Positions 15,210-23,775 of a stretch of 40,892 nt of DNA are shown here, piece after piece. How positions within the stretch are numbered: the stretch's first letter is position 1; each line of letters opens with the position of its first letter. Where the stretch lies: the NCBI GenBank assembly GCA_025457665.1, contig JALOTY010000030.1, forward strand, positions 1-40,892, in the 5' to 3' direction. The stretch is from Akkermansiaceae bacterium. GTDB taxonomy: Bacteria; Verrucomicrobiota; Verrucomicrobiia; Verrucomicrobiales; Akkermansiaceae. The translations under genes and the position numbers were made by a program. Under the pieces are notes generated by a model, which worked only from the letters and a program-made list of their open reading frames with translations, had not been told where the DNA came from and made no database searches.

Positions 15210-17593
15210 GGTGTCTCCTTGTCGACTTGCTGGAGCCATGCCTCGGCGGCTTCCTCACCGAGCGCGGCGGCTAACAATTCTTTCGCGCGGGCCTTCTTCG
15301 CGTTCATTTCCATCAGGTCGGCCTCCCTCGGTTGCTGGCGGTAGGTCTGGCGCATCGCCCGCAAGGCGGCGGTCCAGTGCAGTCGCACATCGTCCCAGTT
15401 CTTGAGACGGAATTGATAGTTGCCACAGAACCATGCGTAGCGTGCCCGCGAACGGAGGTATTCCAGATCCGTGTGAGCCATGCGGTAAAGGGGTCGGACC
15501 CGTTCGTCGGCCAGCAGGGCCCAGCGGTTGCGCTCGGCTTCGTCGCCGCGTTCCTTGGCGAGTGCGTTGAGTTTCATGGCGGATTCGATGGCCGCGTTCC
15601 GCCAGCGGATGTTCGTAAAATCCTGTTCCATCAGGGCAGAGAACATCCGGTCCGCCTCCTCCACCATCCTGCGGGTTTCTTCCGGTGGGGACCTCATGAA
15701 CTGGCCCGCCACCAGCAGGGTCTCGGCGCGCTGATAGACAAACAGGGGATGCTGCGGGTCGCTCTCCAACAATCGGGCGGATGACTCCAACGAAGCGCGC
15801 AGGGCCTCATCCTGAGCCGCCGGATCGTTCCTCGCCCGGTGCACCTCCGCGAGGATCGAATGGGCCTGCGCGGCGGTGATTCTCGCCAACTGGTGGTGAG
15901 GCGATGCCGGATCGCGTTCCAACTCCGGCAAAAGATCCGCCCACAAGTCCAGGGACTCCATGGCGGGGGCGAGTGCGGCATCCGGACGGCCCCTGCCGAG
16001 TTCCAGGAACGCCGGTTCCAGAGCCAATTGCGCCACGAGAACCCGCAGTTGCAGGTCCTTTGTCTTCTGCCTGTCGGCAAATCGACGTGTTTCCAAAAGA
16101 ACCATTTCGGCCCGTTCCCATTGCCGGTCCTTGATCAAGGCCTCGCCCATGCGCCATCCGGCCAGCACCCGGGCGCGCGATGCGGGCAGGCCCGGTCGGG
16201 CGGTTCCGGACACGGCGGTTTCCGCCTGCGCCAAGGCTTCCTCCAGTCGGGCGATCGCCGCTTTGGTGTCCCCGCGCGGGAGGAGAATCTGGGACCATTG
16301 GGAAAGGAAATCCGCCCGCCTTGCCCATTGGTCCGGATGTTTGCCCGGGTTTTGTTCGAAGTGTTCCGCCGCATTGGCAAACACCTTGTCCAAGAGATCG
16401 AGACGCCCCATCGGAGCGAGGGTGGCGGGAAGTTCGCGGGTCATGAACTCCACCCGCGCCTCGGCATCGTTCAACGATGCCTGGAGCCGACGGTTCGCAC
16501 GCCACAACAGCAAGGTGCCTAACAGAAGGCTCAGGACCAGCAGGGCGGACAGGGATGCGAGGGCGGGTTTCCTGCGTGCCCAACTCGTGAGACGTCCCAG
16601 CGGCCCGAGCGGACGTGCGAGGATCGGCACCCCGTCCAGCCAGCGCTGGAGATCATCCGCCATGGCCGAGGCGGAGGCATATCGTTGTGCGGGTTCGCGG
16701 GCCATGGCCTTGTGCACGATGATTTCCAGGTCCCTTGGAATCTCCGGCAGGCGGCTGCGCAGGGCTTGGGGCGCTTGATCGATGATGCGGGTGATGATTT
16801 CCGGCGCGCTGGTTCCCTCGTATGGCTTCGACCCGCTGAGGAGTTCGTAAAGAATCGCGCCCAGCCCATAAACATCACTGACCGTCGTGGTGGCCTTGGA
16901 GCCGCCCTCCGCCGCTTCCGGTGCGAGGTAGGCGGGAGATCCCAAGACGATCTCCGCCCGGGTCACCGTGCCGTCCTCATCCGCCCATTTCGCCAGACCG
17001 AAGTCCGCGATGTAGGGATGCTCCGCAGCATCAAAAAGCACATTGGCGGGCTTCAGGTCCCGGTGCAGCAGGCCGCGCTCGTGTGCATACGCGACCGCCC
17101 GCGCCAGCGTGACGAGCAATTCCGCGCTGCGCCGCCACTGTCGTGTGAAACCCGGCAGGCGTTCCGCGAGCGAACCTCCTGCCGCATGCATCATCGCCAG
17201 CCATGGGCGTCCGCGCGCGTCTTCACCGGCATCGTAAAGCGGAATCAGCGCCGGATGTTGCACCGCCGCCATGGCTTCCACCTCCATCAGAAACCGTTGC
17301 CGTGCCTCCAGCTCGCGCATGGTTTGTGGAGACACCATTTTCAAGGCCACCAGACGCCCGGACGATTCCTGCCGCGCTCGAAACACCACTCCCATGCCGC
17401 CACGACCGATTTCTTCGAGAATCTCAAACCCGGGAACCACCGGCAAACCCTCCGTTCCGGATGCAGCCGACGTTTCATCCGACATCAGGTCTTCCATCAG
17501 GCAGGCGGCACAGCCTCCGCCCAAAAGGCTGGCGTCCAGGGCCCCTCCACACTTCGGACATCGGGAGGGAAGCGTGATGTTAGATCCGGGCAT
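15206..17593 (-). CDS. transmembrane Ser/Thr protein kinase with N-terminal zinc ribbon and C-terminal helical repeats
   Basis: 795 residues from the ATG at 17593, preceded by a purine-rich GGAAAGAG. Order: zinc ribbon (Cys12, Cys15, Cys28, Cys31); kinase domain about 56-320 with G-R-G-G-M-G at 63-68, V-A-L-K Lys85, H-R-D-L-K-P-A-N at 177-184 (Asp179), D-F-G at 197-199 and an A-P-E motif; one transmembrane helix about 343-364; then about 430 residues of TPR-like helices outside the membrane (L-A-R-A-V-A type pairs, A-I-A-R-L-E-E-A-L-A-Q-A-E). All catalytic residues are present. This PknB-like layout with a zinc ribbon is common in Planctomycetes and Verrucomicrobia. It heads the cluster and likely phosphorylates the sigma factor, the TM protein or the Ser-rich peptide. 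Confidence 0.93.
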   Translation of the reverse strand: MPGSNITLPSRCPKCGGALDASLLGGGCAACLMEDLMSDETSAASGTEGLPVVPGFEILEEIGRGGMGVVFRARQESSGRLVALKMVSPQTMRELEARQRFLMEVEAMAAVQHPALIPLYDAGEDARGRPWLAMMHAAGGSLAERLPGFTRQWRRSAELLVTLARAVAYAHERGLLHRDLKPANVLFDAAEHPYIADFGLAKWADEDGTVTRAEIVLGSPAYLAPEAAEGGSKATTTVSDVYGLGAILYELLSGSKPYEGTSAPEIITRIIDQAPQALRSRLPEIPRDLEIIVHKAMAREPAQRYASASAMADDLQRWLDGVPILARPLGPLGRLTSWARRKPALASLSALLVLSLLLGTLLLWRANRRLQASLNDAEARVEFMTRELPATLAPMGRLDLLDKVFANAAEHFEQNPGKHPDQWARRADFLSQWSQILLPRGDTKAAIARLEEALAQAETAVSGTARPGLPASRARVLAGWRMGEALIKDRQWERAEMVLLETRRFADRQKTKDLQLRVLVAQLALEPAFLELGRGRPDAALAPAMESLDLWADLLPELERDPASPHHQLARITAAQAHSILAEVHRARNDPAAQDEALRASLESSARLLESDPQHPLFVYQRAETLLVAGQFMRSPPEETRRMVEEADRMFSALMEQDFTNIRWRNAAIESAMKLNALAKERGDEAERNRWALLADERVRPLYRMAHTDLEYLRSRARYAWFCGNYQFRLKNWDDVRLHWTAALRAMRQTYRQQPREADLMEMNAKKARAKELLAAALGEEAAEAWLQQVDKETP

Positions 17594-18065
17594 CAATCTC
17601 TTTCCTTTGAATGAAGGGGCGATCGGTGTCACTCACAATCGGAACCGGCCCCGTGCGAGGAAGAACCCGGCGAGGCTTCAATCGCGAGGATTTCCGTAAT
17701 GATGGAAGGGGAAGCATTCATGATGGCCAACACATGGGTTTGGATTCGGGGAATGGTTTGTTAGAAAGTCTCATGGGGAGCATCTCAATCCTATTTTGGG
17801 AATCCGTGTGCCCGCCCGGACAAAGAAAAATGGAACGGGTGCGTTCGGGGCAATGGGCCCCCGGGGAGATTCGAGACGCATACCCCGATTTCCAGGGGGT
17901 CGGGTCACATGGCTCCTGCGGCAGACCGGGAAGTTCATGACGATGGGCGTCGGAGTTGCCGAAAATCGGGAAAACTTTGTCCGGAGGGTGATCGGAATTC
18001 CGAACAGAAGGGCGACAGGGCCAATTCCGCCCTTTTTTCGAAGACCACTTATCTAACACAAAGCA
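17594..18065. promoter_or_regulatory. 472-bp divergent region between kinase and PEP-CTERM genes
   Basis: No gene is supported. It should hold promoters for the leftward kinase cluster and the rightward PEP-CTERM gene. Two TGTTAG sites lie within it (17759-17764 on plus, 18053-18058 on minus) and a third just inside the kinase gene (17578). I see no clear sigma-70 box pair. Confidence 0.45.
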
Positions 18066-18755
18066 ATGAAAAACATTCGTCCGATCCTCAAGTCACAATC
18101 CGCCCGCCGGGCGATCATGGTCCCATTGTCAGTCCTGGGTACCGCCTGCATGAGTCATGCGGCTACCAATATCATCGTCAACGGCAGCTTCGAAGATCCC
18201 AGCATCACGGGTACATTCGAAGCGTTCTTCCCTCTTTCTACAACGCTGACAGGCTGGAACATTCCGGGGCCATTCGTCACGATCGTCCATCATGCTCCCG
18301 ATGCGGGTATCGCAAACAACTCTACCTACAATTTCGCCCAGTCTGGATCGAATTATTTGGATTTGAGCGCCACCGGCGCACAATCGATGATCTATCAGGA
18401 TTTTGCCACAATTCCATCTACTACCTACAACCTTTCATTTTACATTGGCGCATCCAACTCAGTTCCACCGGCTGCTACGATTCGATTCGATCTTACGGGC
18501 TCAGCCGCACTATTGGGCGAAAGCCTGACTCCAACATCACCTTCCACGAACATCAATTGGACTCTCAAGTCCTACAGTTTCGTGGCGGATTCAACCACAA
18601 CGCGGCTTAGTCTTAATGGACTATCCGGGTTCGATGACAACGCGAGTTTCATCGATAGTATCTCGGTAACTGCCGTCCCTGAACCCAGCGGTGCCCTCTT
18701 GCTTGGACTCGGCTCTAGCCTTCTCTTCGTGCGCCGCCGTCGAATGCCCCGCTGA
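18066..18755 (+). CDS. PEP-CTERM protein with DUF642-like carbohydrate-binding fold
   Basis: 229 residues. A signal peptide occupies about 1-33 and ends S-H-A-A. The mature start N-I-I-V-N-G-S-F-E-D-P resembles DUF642/galactose-binding-like proteins, as do G-S-N-Y-L-D-L-S near 98 and the F-I-D-S-I-S-V-T strand near the end. The C-terminus is a full PEP-CTERM signal: V-P-E-P-S-G, a hydrophobic helix, F-V-R-R-R-R. It is expected to be exported and anchored or processed by an exosortase encoded elsewhere. A carbohydrate-binding role is inferred from the fold type only. Confidence 0.88.
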   Translation: MKNIRPILKSQSARRAIMVPLSVLGTACMSHAATNIIVNGSFEDPSITGTFEAFFPLSTTLTGWNIPGPFVTIVHHAPDAGIANNSTYNFAQSGSNYLDLSATGAQSMIYQDFATIPSTTYNLSFYIGASNSVPPAATIRFDLTGSAALLGESLTPTSPSTNINWTLKSYSFVADSTTTRLSLNGLSGFDDNASFIDSISVTAVPEPSGALLLGLGSSLLFVRRRRMPR

Positions 18756-19139
18756 TTTGCTCCGGAACCTTTGTGAATTCCATCCCGATCAGCCTGCGAC
18801 GCCGTGGGTGTCGCAGGCATGTCTCGGGTCGTGTTTTCGGAAAACCCTGATGCCGCCAAGCTGACTGTTAGGGAGCAAGGCGACGAATCACTGGTGGAGT
18901 TTCCTGGGATCGATGGCGGAGACTTGAGCGACGATCTGCCCCGGAAATGTGGCGAGGGCTGGGAGCCGATTCCTGGCATGTTGCATGAATGGACGATGTC
19001 GCGTGTCCTCCCAAGGGTGAGGTAGCGGATGGCAAGCGTCTTGTTCGAAGCGACAGGAGAGCGAGCCGGGGATGTTGGAAAGGAACACCGATAGGAGCAC
19101 GCCGTTGACAACGGAGAGGGGGCCTTTCCTGATCGGAGA
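18756..19139. other. 384-bp region between convergent genes
   Basis: It contains the hairpin at 18792-18818 and one CTGTTAGG octamer at 18865-18872. Short open frames exist on both strands but have no recognisable domain or supported start, so none is called. The rest shows nothing I can name. Confidence 0.5.
18792..18818 (+). terminator. hairpin after PEP-CTERM gene
   Basis: A perfect 9-bp stem, GCCTGCGAC (18792-18800) with GTCGCAGGC (18810-18818), and a 9-nt loop, 36 bases after the stop. The following sequence has only a short GTGTTTTCGG, so the T-run is weak. It probably ends the PEP-CTERM transcript. Confidence 0.6.
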
Positions 19140-19150
19140 TCAGGGAAAGG
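19123..19150 (-). terminator. hairpin overlapping the end of the lipoprotein gene
   Basis: CCTTTCC-TGATC (19123-19134) pairs with GATCAGGGAAAGG (19138-19150) with a single bulge and a 3-nt loop, and it includes the stop codon of the leftward gene. No T-run follows on the minus strand. It may terminate or protect the transcript of 19140-23605. Confidence 0.4.
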
Positions 19151-19886
19151 GAGGGTGTTCGGGGAAGACGAAGGGGTGGAGGCTGCCATCGGAGCGAGGC
19201 AGGATGAAGAGGTAGCGGCGGTAGTCGGTCTTGGCGGGCCAACGGGTGTCGCAGAAGACTTGAGGGGAACCATCGACGTTGGAAGCCAGGGTGATTTGGG
19301 CCATGTCTGCGGGTTGGTCGGCACCGGGCGCGACGATGGCGGATTTGCCCGGGGAGATGCCGACACGTTTGCCGCCGAGAACGCCGGCGATGGAGGTGGA
19401 GGCGAAGTTCTGGATGAGGATGTCTCCGGCTCCGAAGCGGGTGGTATCGGTGGAGAAAAGGATGGCGCGGTAGGGCTCGGTCTTGGCTTTTTCCTTGGGA
19501 TTGGCGACGAGGACGAGGGTGGAGGTCTTTTCGCGAAGGGTGAGTTCGTGAAAGGGTTTGAGACCCTCGATGGGCTCGGTGACGGCGACGGGCGGGCCAT
19601 TGAAGGGGCTGTCCTTTTCGGGGGGCGTGGGATCGATGGCGAGACCGACAGGTTTTCCGGAGAGGCCGACGGGATCGGTGATGAAGCTGGGAGAAATCTT
19701 CAGCCGCCAACGGGGCGCCCAACCTTCATCGGTCTTCTCAAGGATCACGAGGCGCTCGGCACCGACCGGGACATCGACGCAGAGCAGGCGAAGTTGGAAG
19801 GCGGCCTTGGGTTTCTCCTCGCTGGAAGCGGTGGCGATCAAGGAGCATCCCGCGAGAAGGGCGAGGAGGAGGGAGCGGAGGGTCAT
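19140..19886 (-). CDS. exported lipoprotein-like protein linked to the prepilin gene
   Basis: 248 residues from M-T-L-R-S-L-L-L-A-L-L-A-G-C; L-A-G-C is a possible lipobox with Cys14, although A-T-A-S-S would also serve as a signal-peptidase I site. The rest is beta-rich with no recognised domain (L-R-L-L-C-V-D-V-P-V-G, Q-N-F-A-S-T-S-I-A-G-V-L-G-G). It begins 14 bases after the stop of the large prepilin-like gene, so the two form an operon and probably act together at the cell surface. It was not matched to a known family. Confidence 0.7.
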   Translation of the reverse strand: MTLRSLLLALLAGCSLIATASSEEKPKAAFQLRLLCVDVPVGAERLVILEKTDEGWAPRWRLKISPSFITDPVGLSGKPVGLAIDPTPPEKDSPFNGPPVAVTEPIEGLKPFHELTLREKTSTLVLVANPKEKAKTEPYRAILFSTDTTRFGAGDILIQNFASTSIAGVLGGKRVGISPGKSAIVAPGADQPADMAQITLASNVDGSPQVFCDTRWPAKTDYRRYLFILPRSDGSLHPFVFPEHPPFP

Positions 19887-19900
19887 GGGAGCAGGAAAGA

Positions 19901-22900
19901 TCAAATGGCTTCGCGAGGCAACCATTGGAAAGAGACCAGGGTGAAGCGGCGACCGAAACGTTGGTTGACGGGACGTTGCAGGGCATCAGCGGCGGTCTCG
20001 GCGGCTTCGGTGGGATCGATGTATTCCGGCAGCCGCTGAACGATGGCTTCGCACCAGGCTTCGGCGACGACGCGTCCTGCGGCATCGGTGGCGGCGCCGT
20101 ATCCGCGGATGCGGAAGGTATCGCTGCGGGGCGAGAGTTCATTGGCGACGGGGGCGAGGACATCCGACTGCATGACGTATCCCGGAATGCCGGCGGAGCG
20201 GCCCATGCCGCCGGCGGCGGAAGCGACCCCGGCACCGGGGAGGGAGCCGAAATGGGCGGGGCTCAGGCCGCGGTTGCCGCTTTTGAGCTGGGCGTTCAGA
20301 CCGGCGTTTTCGATGGCGGCCTGGACGGCGCCGAGCCACTGGGCATCGCCCTGGGCGCGGGGGCGACGGTTGATGAAGTCGGCGAGGGAGAGGAAAGGTC
20401 CGCGGCTGCGAACTTCGGTGACGATGCGTTCGGCGAGGGCATCGAGATCCTGATCGGAGAGGGCGCGGAAGCCGGACCATTGTTCGATTTCCGTGGTGTT
20501 TCCCGTCGCCGAGGCAGGACCGGCGGCGACGAGACCGGAGGAGCCGACGGGGGTTTTGCCGTTGTTGTCATAGCGCTGCCCGGTGGAGCTGCGGCGGGAC
20601 TGGTCGCGGGCGGAGGCCAGCAGGGATTTCCAGGCGTTTTTGCGGGTGGAGTTCACGTTGAAGGCTCCATCGAGCCAGACGTGGGCACCCATGCGGCTGA
20701 TGGCTTCACCGTGGAAATTTCCGCCGTTGAGAAGGCGTTGCCGTGCAAGGGTGGGATCGCTGGCGAGCTGGACGCGTGGGTTGAGCAATCGGGAGTCCTC
20801 GTCGGAGCGGGATTTATCGATGAAATCCGCGAGCACCTGGGGACCGGAGCGGCTGTCCTGGAAGGGCGAGTTGCGCGGGAAAAGCCGGCCATCGTGGAGG
20901 CTGGAGCAGAACCAGGAATCGAAGAGTGCGGCATTCGCGAGGTAGGAGTGATCAAAGAGCGGCACTGAGTTGTTCACCACGTGATAGGGGCCGGATCCGG
21001 TCACCGAGCCTGGTGCGATCAAGGGCGAGGCGAAGGAGTTTCCGATGGCCCTTTCCACCTGCGGGGCGGCGTAGGTGACGCCGGAGAAGGCGATGTCACC
21101 GGCCTCGAATTTGAAGGCACCCTGGAGGCCATCCGACTGGAGCGTATCGAGTCCTGCCGAGGCCCTTTCATTGACCTGGCCGAAGCGGTCGGCGAAGCCG
21201 TTGGCCATGGCGTGGGAGAGGGCCATGAGGGAAAGCGGCGGTGCGGGATCGATCTGCCGGGTGGCGGCGCGGGTCACGCCGACGAAGGGGCTGTGACCGC
21301 CGCCGAAGCGGCCTTGGTCGCGGGAGTTGATGTCGATGAGCGGGGAATCGTAGGACCCGGCGAGCGGGTTGGCGCGCCAGATTTCCTGCTGGGAGGTGAG
21401 TTGAGCAGGAGTGGTATCGCGGAAGCGGCGGGAGTTGATGCCGGTATTCGTGAGCAGACGGGCGGCGCTGGGGAAGGCGTCCTGCGTTCCGGAAGAGGGC
21501 TGCTCGACATTCAGATAGGTGCCGAAAATCATGAAGGGCTTGGGAGTGGCGTATTGGGCAACGGTGAGGCGTTGCGATGATGCCGCGTTGGGGAAATAAA
21601 GCGGATCGGGATTGGTGAAATCGATCGTCGTGGGCAAGGAGCTTCCACCGAGGGCGAGGCCGCCGTTGCCGCCGCTGGACGCGGCACCTGCGGCGCGTTC
21701 GCCGATCCATTTGTTGCAATAGGTCCGGGTGCCACCGGAGGGGAGAGGGTCTTTGTCGGGAGTGACGATGAACTCGATCGTGTCGTTGGCATTGAGGTTG
21801 TTTGCACCGAAATCGGCGACGATGAGTGCCTGGCGGCCCGGACCCCAGCCGGGCGAAAGGTTCACGTTCGGATCTCCGCTCCAACTGGCGCTGGATTGGT
21901 CTCGGTCGTGCCCGAAGATTTTGGATTCGCCGGGCTCAAGCGTGTAGCCGGTGGAGACACCGCTGCGGGCGAGACCGCCGATGTTTCCGCGCAGCCACTG
22001 GAAGCTGCGCTGACCGAAGCGATTCGTGGAAGAAGCCCAGGGTCCGTAAGCAAAGGAGTAAGTGTTGTCGCCGATGCCGGATTGCGGGCGTGCGACGGCG
22101 GCGGTGCCGGTTGCCGGGCTGATGAGCCATTGCACCTTGAAGGGCACGGCGAGCAATTGGACCGCAAAGCTTGCGCCTTGGGGAATGACGACGCGGACAT
22201 TGTTCGGATTCCAGACTTTCACGAGGACATCCATTTGCAGCAGCATGCGGAATTTCCCGGGGTTGGCGGTGTCCGGTCTGGAAACGAAGGAGAAGACAAA
22301 CTGGATGGCGGCGAATACCGGCTTCGAGTAGTTCAGCCAGGGATCGGACAAGGCGCGACGGCGGAAATCGGCTGCCGATGGACTTTCTGCTCCGGTCATG
22401 AGCCGGAGTTCCGGGTTGCCGCCGGTCCAGGTGAGATTGCGGTAGAGGTTGGAGTAGATCCACAATTCCTCCATGTTGATGCCGGGCTGGTTCGAGGCAT
22501 TTCCGAATGCGGCGATGGGATTGCTGCCGATGCTGCGGAAGGCGGAATCGTTGACCATGCGGCCGTTGGCCACGGTGAAATTGTTGATGGCTCCATCCGC
22601 CTTGTAGAGAGGCAGCCCTGAGACCGAGCGGCGCGGGAGTTGGCTGAGGAGGGAGTAATCGAGTTTGAAGCGTCCGCGGGTGACATCGACCGCGAGTCCG
22701 CGGCTTTGGGTGGTGACGTCATGGAAAAGAGTCGGGGCTGCCTGGTTGACCAAACCGAGCTGGGGAGGGCTGAGGTAGAAGGCCCGTTTCTCGTCATCGA
22801 GACCGATTTCCCCGAGGGCATCGAGCACTTCCGCATTGGCGGTGATGCCGGAGTTGGCGCCGAAGAAATCCTCACCGCTGTCGGCAAAGCCGGGGCGGGG

Positions 22901-23605
22901 GTTGCCTGCGACCACGTGGGCCTTGCTCGATTCATCGCCCACCCACCAGGCGAGGCGACCGTTTCCTCCGGTACCCACGGCGGGAACGAAGGGAACGGTG
23001 ACTTTCTGGAGATCGGCCACGGGACCGAGGCTGCCTTCGCCCGCCATGAGCACCTCACCGGTGGAGGTGCTGCTGGGCAGGCCGGGGTTGGAGAGGCTTT
23101 GCTCGGAGGGCGAACTGACCAGCCACTCCCGGAAGACCGGGCTGGGCCGGGAGGTGAGGCCGCTTTGGGCAGACCAGGAGTCGTAAACGCCCACCCAAGG
23201 GCCGTGAGCGGCCGCGGTGTTGGCGGATTGATCGGCCGGAGCATTGATCCTGCGATCGGGTCCGAGCTGTTTCTGGAGCTGGCCGAGGGCGAGCACGAGC
23301 GAGAGCCGTGCATTGGCGCGGGCCGTGGCCATGGCGTCTCCCTGTTTGGAAGATCTCAGGGAAACTCCGGCGAGGCTGATGAGGCCCACGGCGAGGAGGG
23401 AGAGCAGAACCATCATGGAAATCGTGATCACCAGCGAGAAGCCATGGGGATCACGAAGGGGCCTGCGGTTGGGATGGGGATGCACGGAGCACCCGGGGTT
23501 GGAGGAGGTCACGGGCTTGGAGTTTGGGTTTTCGGTCGATGCACGAAGTCGTGCGCTAACTTCTTCCGTAATTACATCGTATGGCACCTGGGGGATTTCA
23601 AGCAC
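19901..23605 (-). CDS. very large prepilin-like protein, Verru_Chthon cassette A type
   Basis: About 1234 residues. Near residue 55 is a type IV prepilin-like signal, H-G-F-S-L-V-I-T-I-S-M-M-V-L-L-S-L-L-A-V-G, i.e. basic residues then G-F-S-L and a hydrophobic helix. A conserved helix follows (A-R-A-N-A-R-L-S-L-V-L-A-L-G-Q-L-Q), which is characteristic of the Verru_Chthon cassette protein A family; the family name is from memory and was not searched. The frame's first start is a GTG at 23605, leaving an unusually long region before the prepilin signal; a later GTG is possible, so the start is uncertain. The exported part is about 1150 residues and may join a type II/IV-like pseudopilus. Confidence 0.78.
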   Translation of the reverse strand: MLEIPQVPYDVITEEVSARLRASTENPNSKPVTSSNPGCSVHPHPNRRPLRDPHGFSLVITISMMVLLSLLAVGLISLAGVSLRSSKQGDAMATARANARLSLVLALGQLQKQLGPDRRINAPADQSANTAAAHGPWVGVYDSWSAQSGLTSRPSPVFREWLVSSPSEQSLSNPGLPSSTSTGEVLMAGEGSLGPVADLQKVTVPFVPAVGTGGNGRLAWWVGDESSKAHVVAGNPRPGFADSGEDFFGANSGITANAEVLDALGEIGLDDEKRAFYLSPPQLGLVNQAAPTLFHDVTTQSRGLAVDVTRGRFKLDYSLLSQLPRRSVSGLPLYKADGAINNFTVANGRMVNDSAFRSIGSNPIAAFGNASNQPGINMEELWIYSNLYRNLTWTGGNPELRLMTGAESPSAADFRRRALSDPWLNYSKPVFAAIQFVFSFVSRPDTANPGKFRMLLQMDVLVKVWNPNNVRVVIPQGASFAVQLLAVPFKVQWLISPATGTAAVARPQSGIGDNTYSFAYGPWASSTNRFGQRSFQWLRGNIGGLARSGVSTGYTLEPGESKIFGHDRDQSSASWSGDPNVNLSPGWGPGRQALIVADFGANNLNANDTIEFIVTPDKDPLPSGGTRTYCNKWIGERAAGAASSGGNGGLALGGSSLPTTIDFTNPDPLYFPNAASSQRLTVAQYATPKPFMIFGTYLNVEQPSSGTQDAFPSAARLLTNTGINSRRFRDTTPAQLTSQQEIWRANPLAGSYDSPLIDINSRDQGRFGGGHSPFVGVTRAATRQIDPAPPLSLMALSHAMANGFADRFGQVNERASAGLDTLQSDGLQGAFKFEAGDIAFSGVTYAAPQVERAIGNSFASPLIAPGSVTGSGPYHVVNNSVPLFDHSYLANAALFDSWFCSSLHDGRLFPRNSPFQDSRSGPQVLADFIDKSRSDEDSRLLNPRVQLASDPTLARQRLLNGGNFHGEAISRMGAHVWLDGAFNVNSTRKNAWKSLLASARDQSRRSSTGQRYDNNGKTPVGSSGLVAAGPASATGNTTEIEQWSGFRALSDQDLDALAERIVTEVRSRGPFLSLADFINRRPRAQGDAQWLGAVQAAIENAGLNAQLKSGNRGLSPAHFGSLPGAGVASAAGGMGRSAGIPGYVMQSDVLAPVANELSPRSDTFRIRGYGAATDAAGRVVAEAWCEAIVQRLPEYIDPTEAAETAADALQRPVNQRFGRRFTLVSFQWLPREAI

Positions 23606-23775
23606 AGAGATGCGACAAGAAAGGGTTCTTAGGCGATCGAACCTTGATACTATAAGGAAAATTCCCGGAGCATCGCAAACAATTGTTATCCCGTATATCC
23701 GGGATGATGACCGCGATTTCGAAGAAAAGCCGCGACAAAATGCGGGTTTTCACGAGTCGATGGAGGACTCTTTCC

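Noticed and set aside
18804..19100. Short open frames on both strands in the convergent gap
   Set aside because: No domain, no ribosome site and no codon bias like the neighbours; kept as unexplained space.
19155..21580. Several 200-350 codon plus-strand frames over the prepilin and lipoprotein genes
   Set aside because: They are antisense to genes with signal peptides and family features, and their Gly/Glu/Ala runs come from reversed coding bias.
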